64,000 nucleotides of DNA. It comes from Sandaracinobacteroides saxicola (GTDB taxonomy: Bacteria; Pseudomonadota; Alphaproteobacteria; Sphingomonadales; Sphingomonadaceae). This document shows, piece after piece, positions 27,734-36,761 of this stretch; within the stretch, counting starts at the first letter, position 1; each line of letters begins with the position of its first letter. The stretch covers positions 2,790,001-2,854,000 of the forward strand of contig NZ_CP059851.1 in NCBI RefSeq assembly GCF_014117445.1, read 5' to 3'. A program made the position numbers and the translations under genes. Below the pieces are notes generated by a model. It was not told the origin of the DNA. It searched no databases and saw only the letters and a program-made list of their open reading frames with translations.

Positions 27734-28147
27734 TCAGCGATTTTCACCATCTTCCAATACCTCGCGCGACAGCTTGAAGGCGCCGCTCATTCGCTTGGAC
27801 AGAGACTCGACGAAGCTATGGTATCGCTCGAGACCTCGGGAATTCGCCGAAGCCTGTGCTGCTTCAGCCAGCGGCGGTGTGGCAGTAAGCCATGCTCGGA
27901 CGAACAGGCCGATGGCTTCCATCATCATCGTCTGGTCGCGCTCGAGCCGGTCAAGCTGGCGAACTATGCGATCAAGCCTGCGAGCGAGTGCGGCTTCGCG
28001 CTGATCAGATGAGTCGGGCGAAAGGAAGGAGGTAATGGCGGCTTCGACGATGGCGGCCTTGTCCAGCTTTCGGCGTAATGCATACTCGGCCAGCTGGTCA
28101 GCAACATCGTCGGACATCCGGACGTTGAGGCGTTGGCGACGTGGCAT
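27734..28147 (-). CDS. CopG-like ribbon-helix-helix protein of the conjugation region
   Basis: 137 residues from the ATG at 28147, which overlaps the traG stop (TGATG). The N-terminal 45 residues (RQRLNVRMSDDVADQLAEYA then KAAIVEAAITSFL) have the strand-helix-helix pattern of CopG/Arc DNA-binding proteins. The rest is helical with a coiled-coil look (RRLDRIVRQLDRLERDQ). In related elements this gene sits between traG and trbB and probably regulates transfer. Here trbB is about 20 kb away. Confidence 0.85.
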   Translation of the reverse strand: MPRRQRLNVRMSDDVADQLAEYALRRKLDKAAIVEAAITSFLSPDSSDQREAALARRLDRIVRQLDRLERDQTMMMEAIGLFVRAWLTATPPLAEAAQASANSRGLERYHSFVESLSKRMSGAFKLSREVLEDGENR

Positions 28148-30084
28148 CAGCGGACAATGTTCAGATCGAACTCGGCTTGCATCTGCCGGGTGGGTCGGCG
28201 GGCAGGGCCGGGCCTGGTTGACTGACCGGGCGTTTCCGAACCCGGGTCGGAAAGGTTCAAATGTGCCGCGACAGGACTGACGGCCACTTCCTCGTATTCC
28301 GAAAGCTCCGGCTCGCGCCGCAATCCGCCGTTTCCACATGGTCCGGCTTTGGGAGGGAAACCTAGAGCGGGACGCTCGTCGGTCGCGGTCGACGACTGAG
28401 CCGATGGCATTCGCTTGACCGGCGGCGCCACCCGACTCTTCAAGCGCCAGTCTTCGAAGTAGCGCGCCTTGCGCGCGCGAATTGGATGCACCCCGGATAC
28501 CATGACGAGCGCGTCCGAGGGCGGCAGCTGCATGATTTCGCCGGGGGTCAGCAGCGGACGCGCGGATTCCTGTCGGCTGACCATCAGGTGTCCGAGCCAT
28601 GGCGAGAGCCGGTGGCCGGCGTAATTGCGGGCGTCGCGGATCTCGGTCGCCGTGCCCAGCGCGTCGGAAATTCGCCGCGCCGTCCGTTCGTCGTTGGTCG
28701 CGAAGGCCACGCGGACGTGGCAGTTGTCTAGGATGGCGTTGTTCGGGCCGTAGGCCTTTTCGATCTGGTTCAAGGACTGCGCGATCAGCAGCGCTTTCAG
28801 ACCGTAACCCGCCATGAACGCCAACGTCGTTTCGAAAAAGTCGAGCCGCCCGAGTGCGGGAAACTCGTCAAGCATCAGCAACAGGCGATGGCGTTTCGCC
28901 TTGGTATGCAGCTCTTCTGTCAGCCGACGTCCGATCTGGTTGAGCAGCAGTCGCACGAGAGGCTTGGTTCGGCTGATGTCCGATGGCGGGACGACGAGGT
29001 AAAGAGTCACAGGCATCGCAGAATTCACCAGATCGTCGATGCGCCAGTCGCAGCGACTCGTGGCCGCTGCGACCACCGGGTCCCGGTATAGGCCAAGGAA
29101 CGACATGGCGGTCGAGAGCACGCCGGATCGTTCGTTCTCAGACTTGTTGAGCAGTTCTCGCGCCGCAGAGGCGACCACCGGATGCGGGTAATCGCCGAGA
29201 TGGCGAGTTTCCATCATCGCGGCCAGCGTCTCTTCGATGGCTCGTGCGGGATCGGAGAGGAAAGCAGCAACGCCGGCAAGTGTCTTGTCGCGTTCGGCAT
29301 AGAGCACGTGCAGGATGGCGCCCACCAGCAGAGCGTGGCTGGTCTTCTCCCAGTGCGTCCGGCGCTCCAGCGCGCCTTCCGGGTCGACGAGGATGTCGGC
29401 GATGTTCTGGACGTCACGCACCTCGGACGGACCGCGGCGGACCTCCAGCAGCGGGTTATAGGCATCTGAATCGGCCCGGGTCGGATCGAACCGCAGCACC
29501 CGCCCAAAGCGGGCACGCCAGCCGCTGGTCAGGTCCCAGTTCTCGCCCTTGATATCGTGGACGATGCACGACGCCGGCCAGGTGAGCAGGGTGGGCACAA
29601 CCAGCCCAACACCCTTGCCGGATCGCGTCGGTGCGAAGCACAATACATGTTCCGGCCCGTTGTGCCGGAGATAGCTCTGCCCGAACTTTCCGAGGAAGAC
29701 GCCTGCGTCGCGTAGCAGCCCTGCGCGGGCCACCTCGGCAGGTCGGGCCCACCGGGCCGACCCGAACGTGGTGGCTTCCCGTAGCTCCCTTGCCCGCTGC
29801 ACGGACATTGTGACCGAAATCACGACCGCTGCGAGACCGCCGGAAGCGGCGAGCATGCCACCGCGCGCGAACACGTTCGGCGCATAGGCGTCATACCAGT
29901 ACCACCACCAGAAGAGCTGGCCGGGGACGTAGACAGGGACGCCTGCTATTTCGAACAGCGGCGGCCCGAGCTCCCCCTGGTAGCCGAGCTGGGCGGCAGT
30001 CCATTGGGTTGCGCCCCAGACGGAGCCGAGCACTACCAGTACCACCAGAAGGATCTGTCCCCAGAGGATTTTCGTCGCTTGCAT
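28147..30084 (-). CDS. traG: TraG/VirD4-type coupling protein
   Basis: About 645 residues from the ATG at 30084 (MQATKILWGQI), the typical opening of IncP-like TraG; the frame extends to 30126. Two or three membrane segments fill the first 105 residues. Walker A APTRSGKG at about 149-156 and Walker B LLLMLDEFPALG near 398. TraG docks the relaxase-DNA complex to the channel. It is the only VirD4-type protein in the window, so it would have to serve both type IV systems if the second one needs a coupling protein. Confidence 0.95.
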   Translation of the reverse strand: MQATKILWGQILLVVLVVLGSVWGATQWTAAQLGYQGELGPPLFEIAGVPVYVPGQLFWWWYWYDAYAPNVFARGGMLAASGGLAAVVISVTMSVQRARELREATTFGSARWARPAEVARAGLLRDAGVFLGKFGQSYLRHNGPEHVLCFAPTRSGKGVGLVVPTLLTWPASCIVHDIKGENWDLTSGWRARFGRVLRFDPTRADSDAYNPLLEVRRGPSEVRDVQNIADILVDPEGALERRTHWEKTSHALLVGAILHVLYAERDKTLAGVAAFLSDPARAIEETLAAMMETRHLGDYPHPVVASAARELLNKSENERSGVLSTAMSFLGLYRDPVVAAATSRCDWRIDDLVNSAMPVTLYLVVPPSDISRTKPLVRLLLNQIGRRLTEELHTKAKRHRLLLMLDEFPALGRLDFFETTLAFMAGYGLKALLIAQSLNQIEKAYGPNNAILDNCHVRVAFATNDERTARRISDALGTATEIRDARNYAGHRLSPWLGHLMVSRQESARPLLTPGEIMQLPPSDALVMVSGVHPIRARKARYFEDWRLKSRVAPPVKRMPSAQSSTATDERPALGFPPKAGPCGNGGLRREPELSEYEEVAVSPVAAHLNLSDPGSETPGQSTRPGPARRPTRQMQAEFDLNIVR

Positions 30085-30174
30085 GAGATGCACCGGATGC
30101 TCGGACGTCCGCGCGCGCAAGCGCAACTATGCCGCCTTCGTAGCACTGCGTAGGGAAGAGGGCACATGGGACAG

Positions 30175-31902
30175 TCAGATTTCGAGGCCTCGCTGGCGGC
30201 CCAGTGACCATTCGATCCTGCCGCCGTCCCGGACGATGCCGGCGACCTCACGTCCGAGCTGCCGGTCCAGCGATGGGGTCCACGGCACGAGCTGAAAGCC
30301 GAGACTGCCTTCGATCATCGCGAACCTGCCCGATGCCAGATCGATCCGTCGGCGGAAGGTGCCTGCAACCGCGCCGCCGACCGTTGCCGGCCGCGCCGCG
30401 ATACCGGTCTCGATTTCAAGTTTTGCTTTGACGGATCGCAGTTCCCGTTCCTGAAGGGTTGCCAGCAGGTCGCGCACGAAAAGCATGCGCGCGCCCTGCC
30501 GCCGCGCGAGCCCCTGCGAGGCAAGATGCTCTGCCCTTGCCGACAACGCGTCTTTCACGTCCCGGCCGAACCCGGCATCGACCACATGCGACGGCTCGCG
30601 TGCCACGAGTTGACGGTCGAGCCAAGTAGCGCCCGCAGCGCTGACCTGCGCGCCGACCGCGAGATCGGACCGAAGCGCCAGGACCTCGGCCGCGCGACCG
30701 GCGCGATCCGTGTAGGTCCACAGTTCGACGATCGAGCCGACAGGCCCGTCGCCAGTCGCAGCAAGGTCGGGCAGCCGGATGTGGTGTGCCCGGCCATCGA
30801 CACCGTCGACGACGGCGTAGGCCGTCCCGGCAAGCTCATCTTGAAGCCCTCGTTCGACCAAGCGACCGATGACAGGGCCGCCACTCGCATGTTCGTGGAT
30901 CAGCGCGTCGGCTCCCCGCTCGATCGACTGGCGTGCGAGGGCTTTGTGAATGGTCGCGATGATGTCGTTCCGGCTACCGAGATCGCGCAGCCGCTGCTCG
31001 AGGTCGGCCGCAATACGCCAGCCTCCATCGTCTGTCGGCGTGGCAAGGCCCATCCATTCGAGGCGTCGAAGGCGGGTAATAGCCAGCTGTCCGACGCCGG
31101 GCGTTGACAGTGTCGGCAGCTTGTCAGGATCAATACAACCGTCATGCGCAGCCAAGTTGCGCATCATCCGATCGAGGCCGGTGAAGCGGTCGGCGGTGAC
31201 TTCGCGTTCGAGCGTGGTGCGGATGGCGAGTTCGTTGCGCGGGCCAAGTTCCTGCTCGATCAGTGCCTCGGCACGCGCCCGCAGGCCTTTCGTCCAATAG
31301 TCCCGGCTGATGACGAGATCCCTGCCGTCATCCGCCCGACCGCGGATGAGGATATGCACATGCGGGTTGTCGGTGTTCCAGTGATCGACCGCTATCCACT
31401 CCAGTCGGGTTCCCAGGTCCTTTTCGGCCTGTCGCATGAGGTCGCGAGTTGTTGCCCTAAGATCCTGCAGTTCATTTGCATCCTCGGGCGAGACGATGCA
31501 GCGAAAGTGGTGCCGGTCATCGCTGCAGCGGTCGGCGAAGGCGCTCCGATCCGGCGTTTCACCATCAGCCGAAAAAATGCCCTGCGGTTCGCCCTCACGG
31601 CTGACCCCATCCCGATCGAGGTAAGTGATGTGGGCTGCGAGCGCGGCACGGGCCATCGAACCTCGATGCCTGACGGACCGCATCTTGACGGCGACACGTC
31701 GGCCCGGCGACCGAAGCGACGCAGTGAGCGAGGCTGCTCTTCCCCTCCCGAAAGTCGAGGATGTGCGTCTCGCAGAGGGGTTCGTCCTTGACCCGCAAAG
31801 ATTCAAAACTGCGGCTCGTAGCCCGCTTGGAGACGGCACCGTGTGCCGACCGGAGATGCGGCCTGGTCGCGGCGAAAAGCGATCGTCGCGCTTGTTATCC
31901 AT
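30175..31902 (-). CDS. VirD2-like relaxase (RlxS/DUF3363 type)
   Basis: 575 residues. The Arg-rich N-terminus and AAHITYLDRDGVSREGEPQG (candidate catalytic Tyr94) match the family seen beside traG in sphingomonad elements. The metal-binding motif HWNTDNPHVHILIRG contains His174, His181 and His183. The enzyme would nick at oriT and stay attached to the strand. The C-terminal half corresponds to DUF3363. The start is 209 bases from the transglycosylase stop, and that interval could hold oriT or a promoter. Confidence 0.88.
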   Translation of the reverse strand: MDNKRDDRFSPRPGRISGRHTVPSPSGLRAAVLNLCGSRTNPSARRTSSTFGRGRAASLTASLRSPGRRVAVKMRSVRHRGSMARAALAAHITYLDRDGVSREGEPQGIFSADGETPDRSAFADRCSDDRHHFRCIVSPEDANELQDLRATTRDLMRQAEKDLGTRLEWIAVDHWNTDNPHVHILIRGRADDGRDLVISRDYWTKGLRARAEALIEQELGPRNELAIRTTLEREVTADRFTGLDRMMRNLAAHDGCIDPDKLPTLSTPGVGQLAITRLRRLEWMGLATPTDDGGWRIAADLEQRLRDLGSRNDIIATIHKALARQSIERGADALIHEHASGGPVIGRLVERGLQDELAGTAYAVVDGVDGRAHHIRLPDLAATGDGPVGSIVELWTYTDRAGRAAEVLALRSDLAVGAQVSAAGATWLDRQLVAREPSHVVDAGFGRDVKDALSARAEHLASQGLARRQGARMLFVRDLLATLQERELRSVKAKLEIETGIAARPATVGGAVAGTFRRRIDLASGRFAMIEGSLGFQLVPWTPSLDRQLGREVAGIVRDGGRIEWSLGRQRGLEI

Positions 31903-32111
31903 GGCCTGCCAGATGGTTGGTGCCCATGTATACCATTGAAAGTGCTGGAAGATCGGGTAGATGCAGGCACCGGCAGTTTTGCGCCGGTGCCTCGGATTTG
32001 CAAACGATCACAACCACAAGGCAGGCACGTGGTGCCGCCGCTTTCATCTTGCCCTCACAGAAACTGTTCATTCCTGACCAAAGTCTGACGGTGACCAAGG
32101 ACATTGGCTGG

Positions 32112-32735
32112 TCAGTCGTCCAGAGGCGGCCGAGCGACACTTGTCGCGGATGACTCGTTCGAGAATCCGGCCGCAGATGGGCCGGTGAAAAGGTCTGAGT
32201 GTCGCCAATCCGGCAATCCGATCGCGGGTTGGAGTGCGATCGTGGTCGTGCCGTCTGTCCTGCTGGCAATGGTGGCGACATAGGCACGGGTTTCATCAGG
32301 GAGGGGTCGAGCCCCTTCGCGATGCTGCTCGTAGCGATTGGGACCTGCGTGATAGGCTGCCAGTGCCGATGGCCATCCGAAGCGATCGACCATCGCGCGG
32401 AGATAGGCAGCACCTCCGAACATATTGGCGCGCGGATGGAATGGATCAGAGCCGAGGCTGAACCGGGCGGTCAGTTCTGACCATGTTCCCGGCATCAACT
32501 GCATGCAGCCTATTGCACCAGCACTCGAAATCGCGGAGCTTCGACCCCCGCTTTCCGCGAGCATGACTTCCCGAACCCAGACAGCTGGAAGACCAGCCCA
32601 TACAGCGGCGGCGTCTATGTGCGCTTGGCAGGCGTCGCTGGTTGGTCGCATGCTGTTCGCATATGATGGCGCAGAGACAGCTGTCGCCAAGATGGCTATG
32701 CAGCCGAGCATGGTGAGGCGCCGGCGTGGCGTCAT
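32112..32735 (-). CDS. Lytic transglycosylase (SLT domain) of the transfer region
   Basis: 207 residues with a signal peptide (residues about 6-26, ending PSYA). SLT motifs: MLAESGGRSSAIS with catalytic Glu61, AIGCMQLMPGTW, and later AYHAGPNRY. It would open peptidoglycan for the mating channel, the VirB1 role. It overlaps the S26 peptidase gene by 4 bases. The last 50 residues are a disordered tail. Confidence 0.92.
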   Translation of the reverse strand: MTPRRRLTMLGCIAILATAVSAPSYANSMRPTSDACQAHIDAAAVWAGLPAVWVREVMLAESGGRSSAISSAGAIGCMQLMPGTWSELTARFSLGSDPFHPRANMFGGAAYLRAMVDRFGWPSALAAYHAGPNRYEQHREGARPLPDETRAYVATIASRTDGTTTIALQPAIGLPDWRHSDLFTGPSAAGFSNESSATSVARPPLDD

Positions 32736-33259
32736 CGGACGCTACCAAACGTCCAGATTGGCACAGCAATCGCGGCTACCCGCTCGATCGGCTGCGGTCC
32801 GAAATATCGGCCGTCGAGGCTGTCGGGCACGCCGACGTTCAGCAGGAAGACCTCGCCCCGGCCAAGCGTCCGACAGCCCTCCCACACCGGCAGCGGTCTG
32901 CCTTTCCGGTCGCGGTCGCGAGCCGTCAGGACGACATTGGCAACACGAACTTCTGTTTCACGACGGCAGATGCGATCTCCGGCCAGACCAGCGACGCGCT
33001 TGAGCATCGGTGTCCCGAGAGGCAGATAGCCGCGACTGTCGGCAAAGCGTGCGACTTCGGCCGGTGGGTCGAACACCACAATGTCGCCGATGCCCGGCTT
33101 TGCTGGGCTGGTAGCCAGATAAAGACCGATCGGGACACTTGCCGAGGCGTTCCAGAAGACCTTCTTCGGCATTGCCGCGATCAGCGAGATGATAACCATC
33201 GCAGCAACCGTGCCGCCTGTCGCAAGCAGCCTGCGCTGTTCTCTAACCGTGGCCTTCAC
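32732..33259 (-). CDS. traF: TraF-like S26 family signal peptidase
   Basis: 175 residues from a GTG at 33259 that overlaps the DUF2840 stop (GTGA). One membrane helix (about 11-29), then the catalytic Ser41 in SVPIGLY and Lys87 in GTPMLKRVAG, and a C-terminal block SLDGRYFGP. In IncP plasmids TraF cyclises the pilin TrbC, which fits its place in this element. The open frame extends to 33754 in a different frame from DUF2840; the overlap and homology argue for the GTG. Confidence 0.9.
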   Translation of the reverse strand: MKATVREQRRLLATGGTVAAMVIISLIAAMPKKVFWNASASVPIGLYLATSPAKPGIGDIVVFDPPAEVARFADSRGYLPLGTPMLKRVAGLAGDRICRRETEVRVANVVLTARDRDRKGRPLPVWEGCRTLGRGEVFLLNVGVPDSLDGRYFGPQPIERVAAIAVPIWTFGSVR

Positions 33260-33720
33260 GTGTCGAGCTTCCGCCGCAGGAGCCAGGCCCGATGTCGGCT
33301 GGCGCTGTAACGGGCGGGCGTGAGGCCTGTGATCAGCCGCTGGTGGACGTGCTGCCAATAGTCCGGGTTCACGTCGGCTGCATCGCCACAAACGCGCTCC
33401 GCCTCGTCGATCAGGTTCAGGACTTGCCGCACCTTTGGCCATCCTGCCGCCCGCAACAGGCTTACAGCGCCGGGCTCTATATATGGAAGACAGGTCACGG
33501 ACTCGCCCAGCTCGCCCGCCCTGGCAATGTCGATTCGGCTTTCGATTGTGCCATGATCGTTCGACGCCCAGCGGATGAAAGCGAACACTGCGCCCGGCCG
33601 GAACAGCAACGTCCGCCGACGTCGGTCGATGATCCGTTCCGACCAATGCTGCCCGAACCGTAACCAATGCTCCTGCCGACCTGGAACATGCAGAAGTGCC
33701 ACTTCGGTCCCGCCGGTCAT
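33256..33720 (-). CDS. DUF2840 protein
   Basis: 154 residues, with TEVALLHVPGRQEHWLRFGQ at the start and FRPGAVFAFIRWASNDHGT near 45. Such proteins occur next to traF and parA in trb-type elements of alphaproteobacteria; their function is not known. No signal peptide or membrane segment is seen. It overlaps both neighbouring genes by 4 bases. Confidence 0.85.
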   Translation of the reverse strand: MTGGTEVALLHVPGRQEHWLRFGQHWSERIIDRRRRTLLFRPGAVFAFIRWASNDHGTIESRIDIARAGELGESVTCLPYIEPGAVSLLRAAGWPKVRQVLNLIDEAERVCGDAADVNPDYWQHVHQRLITGLTPARYSASRHRAWLLRRKLDT

Positions 33721-33938
33721 TGCCCGCCACCGCCTTCGCCGAACTCCCGGTCAAGCAGGGTACGCAGCATGTCGGCGACCGTAAGCCCGTGCTGGAACGC
33801 GACGATCTTGATCCGGCCGCGCAATTCCGGGGTCACGTCGATGGTCAGACGCGCGCTGAACTGCTCGGTCCGACTGGCGGGAACGGCCTTGACCCAGGCT
33901 TCGGCATTGCCCGGGCGGGACGCGAAGCGGCTTTTCAC
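33717..33938 (-). CDS. Small ribbon-helix-helix-like partner of ParA
   Basis: 73 residues from the GTG at 33938, which overlaps the parA stop (GTGA). The second half (FSARLTIDVTPELRGRIKIV then GLTVADMLRTLLDREF) has a strand followed by two helices, as in ribbon-helix-helix proteins that act with ParA. The first 25 residues are basic and probably disordered. A DNA-binding partner role in segregation or autoregulation is likely from its position but not shown. Confidence 0.75.
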   Translation of the reverse strand: MKSRFASRPGNAEAWVKAVPASRTEQFSARLTIDVTPELRGRIKIVAFQHGLTVADMLRTLLDREFGEGGGGQ

Positions 33939-34573
33939 GGCTGCAGCGCCTCGACTTCGCTCGCGAGCGCGGCGATCTCGGCGGCGGCCAGACAACCCGG
34001 ATCGAGTTCATCCACTAGGCTGCCGGTGCTGGCGGCCTGCGCGAAGATCACCCGCTGCCCGATGCGGCTGTTCAGCAGTGGCGGATCATGGGCTTCGAGC
34101 GCGGCGGCCGTCTCGCGCGCGATCACCGTTCCGCTGGCACAGCGGTTGAGCACCAGCCGTGCCACCAGGTCCGGCCTGAAAACGCGCGCCTCCTCGATCA
34201 GTTGAAGCATTTCGGCGGATGCCCATCCGTCGAGCGGAGACGGCGTCGCCGGAACGAGAACCACGTCGGCCGCAAGCAGCGCGGATCGCGCGAGCCCAGT
34301 GGTTCGCGGTGCGCCGTCGATGATCAGGTGATCGACATCGGCGGCAAGCGCCGGAAGTTCCCGATGCAGGGTTTCGCGGGCGAGGCCGATGACGCCGAAA
34401 CGGCGCGCGCCGTTCGACGCCGCACGCGCTTCAGACCAGTCGAGCGCAGAGCCCTGCGGGTCGGCATCCACCAGCGTTACCCGCCTTCCCTTACCGGCCC
34501 ATCGCCCGGCGAGGTGCAGGGCGAGCGTCGTCTTGCCGACGCCGCCCTTCTGGTTGAGCAGTGCAACGATCAC
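33935..34573 (-). CDS. parA: ParA-family partition ATPase
   Basis: 212 residues. Deviant Walker A KGGVGKTT at 9-16, VDADPQGSALDW at about 35-46, and Walker B-like LIIDGAP near 84. It is a short ParA/IncC type without an N-terminal DNA-binding domain. It should help stabilise the element in its excised, replicating state. The ATG overlaps the repA stop. Confidence 0.93.
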   Translation of the reverse strand: MIVALLNQKGGVGKTTLALHLAGRWAGKGRRVTLVDADPQGSALDWSEARAASNGARRFGVIGLARETLHRELPALAADVDHLIIDGAPRTTGLARSALLAADVVLVPATPSPLDGWASAEMLQLIEEARVFRPDLVARLVLNRCASGTVIARETAAALEAHDPPLLNSRIGQRVIFAQAASTGSLVDELDPGCLAAAEIAALASEVEALQP

Positions 34574-35565
34574 GGGTGGCTCCGACGTCGATGAGCGACT
34601 TCGAAGTTAGAAGATACGTTAGACTCGAAGTTAAGGGTGACAGAAGCTATTGGTTGAGAATGGTTTCTCGGCGATTTCGGCAAGTGATCGCACGATGGCG
34701 CGGCCAGCGATCGCACGAGGTTTCGGGTCACCGATCGCACGATGCTGTCCACAGTTTTTGCACAGTTCGGCCGGAAGGAAAGCTCGGCGCCGCCCCGCGG
34801 CGCGGGTTCGATGGCGAGCCAGTAACCCGGCAACGACTGTCGTTTCACGATCGCCCTGACCTCGCCGCTGAACCATTTGTAGGGCGCGAGGCTGCCGGAC
34901 TTCAGGTGCAGATAGTGCAGGTTGAAGCGCCACCCCTCCGATTGCCGGCCGCCATGTTTGCGCACGATGCGATAGAGCCAGCGTTCCAGCCCGCCGGTCA
35001 GCGCGAAATAGCCCGGGTCGATCGTCAGGATCAGCTTCTGGTCGAGCACGAGCTGGTAGAACCAGTCGGGCAGGATCAACTCGATCCCGAGTGCCGCGCC
35101 GGATGCGTCGGAGCGTTCGACCCATTCGTTGATCCAGGAGAAGCGGTGCAATCTGCGCCCGGCCGGGCGGCCGATCGAGGTGGCGATAGTGGTGGATTGC
35201 AGCCGGTCCAGGGCAGCTTTCAGCCGTGCATAGGCAGCGCCCGAGGTTCCGCGCCGCATGAAGGTGAGCATCTCGAACGGTGTCGCGGACAGCAGTCTCG
35301 ACGTCTTCAGGCCGGCATCGCGCGCCTCGACGATATGGCTGGCGGCCCAGATGAGCACGTCGGCATCCCAGATCGTCGCCATGCCATGCTCGGGGACGGC
35401 TTCGACCCGGATGGAGACATCGCCGGCCGCAAAGACGATGGGCCGCACCCGCCGTGATTTCGCCAGGCTGAAGAAGGGGTAGGCCATGAGATCCTGTGCA
35501 TCCCGAAGCGCCATGTCGCGCGGGATGACCCGGAACAGATTGAGCTGGGCACGCTCGGGTCGCAT
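34570..35565 (-). CDS. repA: RepA replication initiator protein
   Basis: 331 residues. It has the conserved features of replication initiator protein A found in sphingomonad plasmids and elements: LMAYPFFSLAKSRR near 27-40, ADVLIWAASHIVE near 88, and GSLAPYKWFSGEVRAIV near 233. The last 80 residues are divergent and encoded by DNA that contains three spaced 10-base repeats, so the origin may lie in the 3' end of the gene. It overlaps parA and the AlpA-like gene. A RepA in an integrative element suggests plasmid-like replication after excision. Confidence 0.9.
   Translation of the reverse strand: MRPERAQLNLFRVIPRDMALRDAQDLMAYPFFSLAKSRRVRPIVFAAGDVSIRVEAVPEHGMATIWDADVLIWAASHIVEARDAGLKTSRLLSATPFEMLTFMRRGTSGAAYARLKAALDRLQSTTIATSIGRPAGRRLHRFSWINEWVERSDASGAALGIELILPDWFYQLVLDQKLILTIDPGYFALTGGLERWLYRIVRKHGGRQSEGWRFNLHYLHLKSGSLAPYKWFSGEVRAIVKRQSLPGYWLAIEPAPRGGAELSFRPNCAKTVDSIVRSVTRNLVRSLAAPSCDHLPKSPRNHSQPIASVTLNFESNVSSNFEVAHRRRSHP
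34686..34742. repeat. Three iteron-like repeats in the 3' end of repA
   Basis: GATCGCACGA occurs exactly at 34686-34695, 34709-34718 and 34733-34742, start-to-start spacing 23 and 24 bases (about two helical turns). A DnaA-box-like CTGTCCACA follows at 34745-34753, two mismatches from TTATCCACA. This looks like a RepA-binding origin inside the coding sequence. Confidence 0.65.
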
Positions 35566-35843
35566 CAGCGGCGCCCAGCATAGGCGGGCGCCAGCGCCAC
35601 ATGGCGCTTGGCCGGGAGCACGGTGTCATGTCCGGGGTCGCTGGTGGAGGCCTTCATTCCACGGCCGACCCAGGCTTGAAGGTCGGAGACGGAATAGACG
35701 ACGCGCCCGCCCACCTTGGAATAGCGCGGCCCCGTTCCGTAGCAGCGGTGCTTCTCAAGCGTGCGATGGGAGAGGCTGAGAAAACGCGCCGCTTCCGGGG
35801 TACGGAGGTAGCGTGGCGGAAAGCCGGGTGCAGTTGCGCTCAT
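35565..35843 (-). CDS. AlpA-like helix-turn-helix DNA-binding protein
   Basis: 92 residues from the ATG at 35843 (MSATAPGFPPRYLRTPEAAR). MerR-type winged helix of the AlpA/excisionase class: RYLRTPEAARFLSLSHRTLE, then GPRYSKVGGRVVYSVSDLQAW. Such proteins regulate or direct excision in integrative elements. It overlaps the repA start. The longer open frame to 35903 has no homology support. Confidence 0.9.
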   Translation of the reverse strand: MSATAPGFPPRYLRTPEAARFLSLSHRTLEKHRCYGTGPRYSKVGGRVVYSVSDLQAWVGRGMKASTSDPGHDTVLPAKRHVALAPAYAGRR

Positions 35844-35939
35844 CGATGGGCTCCTCGGGCACCGCGCGGCCGCTGCGGACAGCTTGGCGGGACAGGAGCG
35901 CAAAATGGCGAAAGGTTGGCGGCGGGAGGGAGTCCGGTT

Positions 35940-36747
35940 TCAGGGGGCCCGGAAATCGGACCCCTTGCCCAGCAGTGAGCAGTACCCGCCGTTCGAAAGG
36001 CGCCTGCCCGTGTCGGTCAGACGGATGACAAGGCTGCGCGCGTCGCTTGACTTCCATGCCGGTCCGGCGGGGACGACTTCCGCACCCAGGATTGCGACGG
36101 CCAGCTCTCGATAGCTGGCGCCGTCGAGCCTGCCGCAGACAGCACGAAGTGCCCTTGTCAGATAGGTGCGTCGCCGCATGCTCAGCCTGCGCGTCGATAT
36201 GGGCGCCAAGCCTTCCATCCTTCGCCATACCTGTTCGACCGCGGCAAGGCGGCGTGCCAGCGCGCCATTCAGCGGCGCTATCGCGGCGACAGGCGCATCA
36301 GGGATGACCGGTGGAAGCAACCACGCCTGTTCGCCCGAGCGCCAGTTCAGATGCAGCCCATCCGAAGCCGTCCTCTGTCGGTGCGCGAGGCGAGCAAGCT
36401 CGTCCGCTGTGCTGGCCAGCCCAGCACCGATCGGCGCCCTGCCAAAGCAGGCCACATCGTCGCACATATCGGCCCGCCAGAAGACGGGAGTGTGGCGCCA
36501 GTCATGTCTTGGGTCGGCGACGAAATCGCAACCCCCAACGGGAAACGTCCGGGGGTTCGTCACCGAAGCGAACCCCGTTCCGGACATATTCGCGGTAGTC
36601 CGGGTTGAATCTGAGAAATTCCCACGCGAGAGCTGTGAGCCCGCATTCCAATGTCCACTCAAAGCCCTCGCCGGTTCTCCAGTCCGGCGCCGTCACGCCT
36701 TCCTCCGCAACCTGCGAGCCGGCCCCTCTCGACTCAGTGCGACCCAC
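35940..36747 (-). pseudogene. DUF6499/DUF2285 (RovC-like) regulator, frameshifted
   Basis: Two overlapping frames together make one conserved protein. The upstream frame (stop near 36502) gives the N-terminal domain: DWRTGEGFEWTLECGLTALA and FLRFNPDYREY, ending RWGLRF. The downstream frame continues VADPRHDWRHTPVFWRADM and runs to 35940, with a C-terminal helical DNA-binding region (STRRLSMRRRTYLTRALRAV). Removing one base near 36522 joins them as WGLRFVADPRH, the order expected for the family. The gene is therefore probably inactive, or a sequencing error is present. Such regulators are common in trb-type elements. Confidence 0.75.
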
Positions 36748-36761
36748 GCCATTTTAACGGA

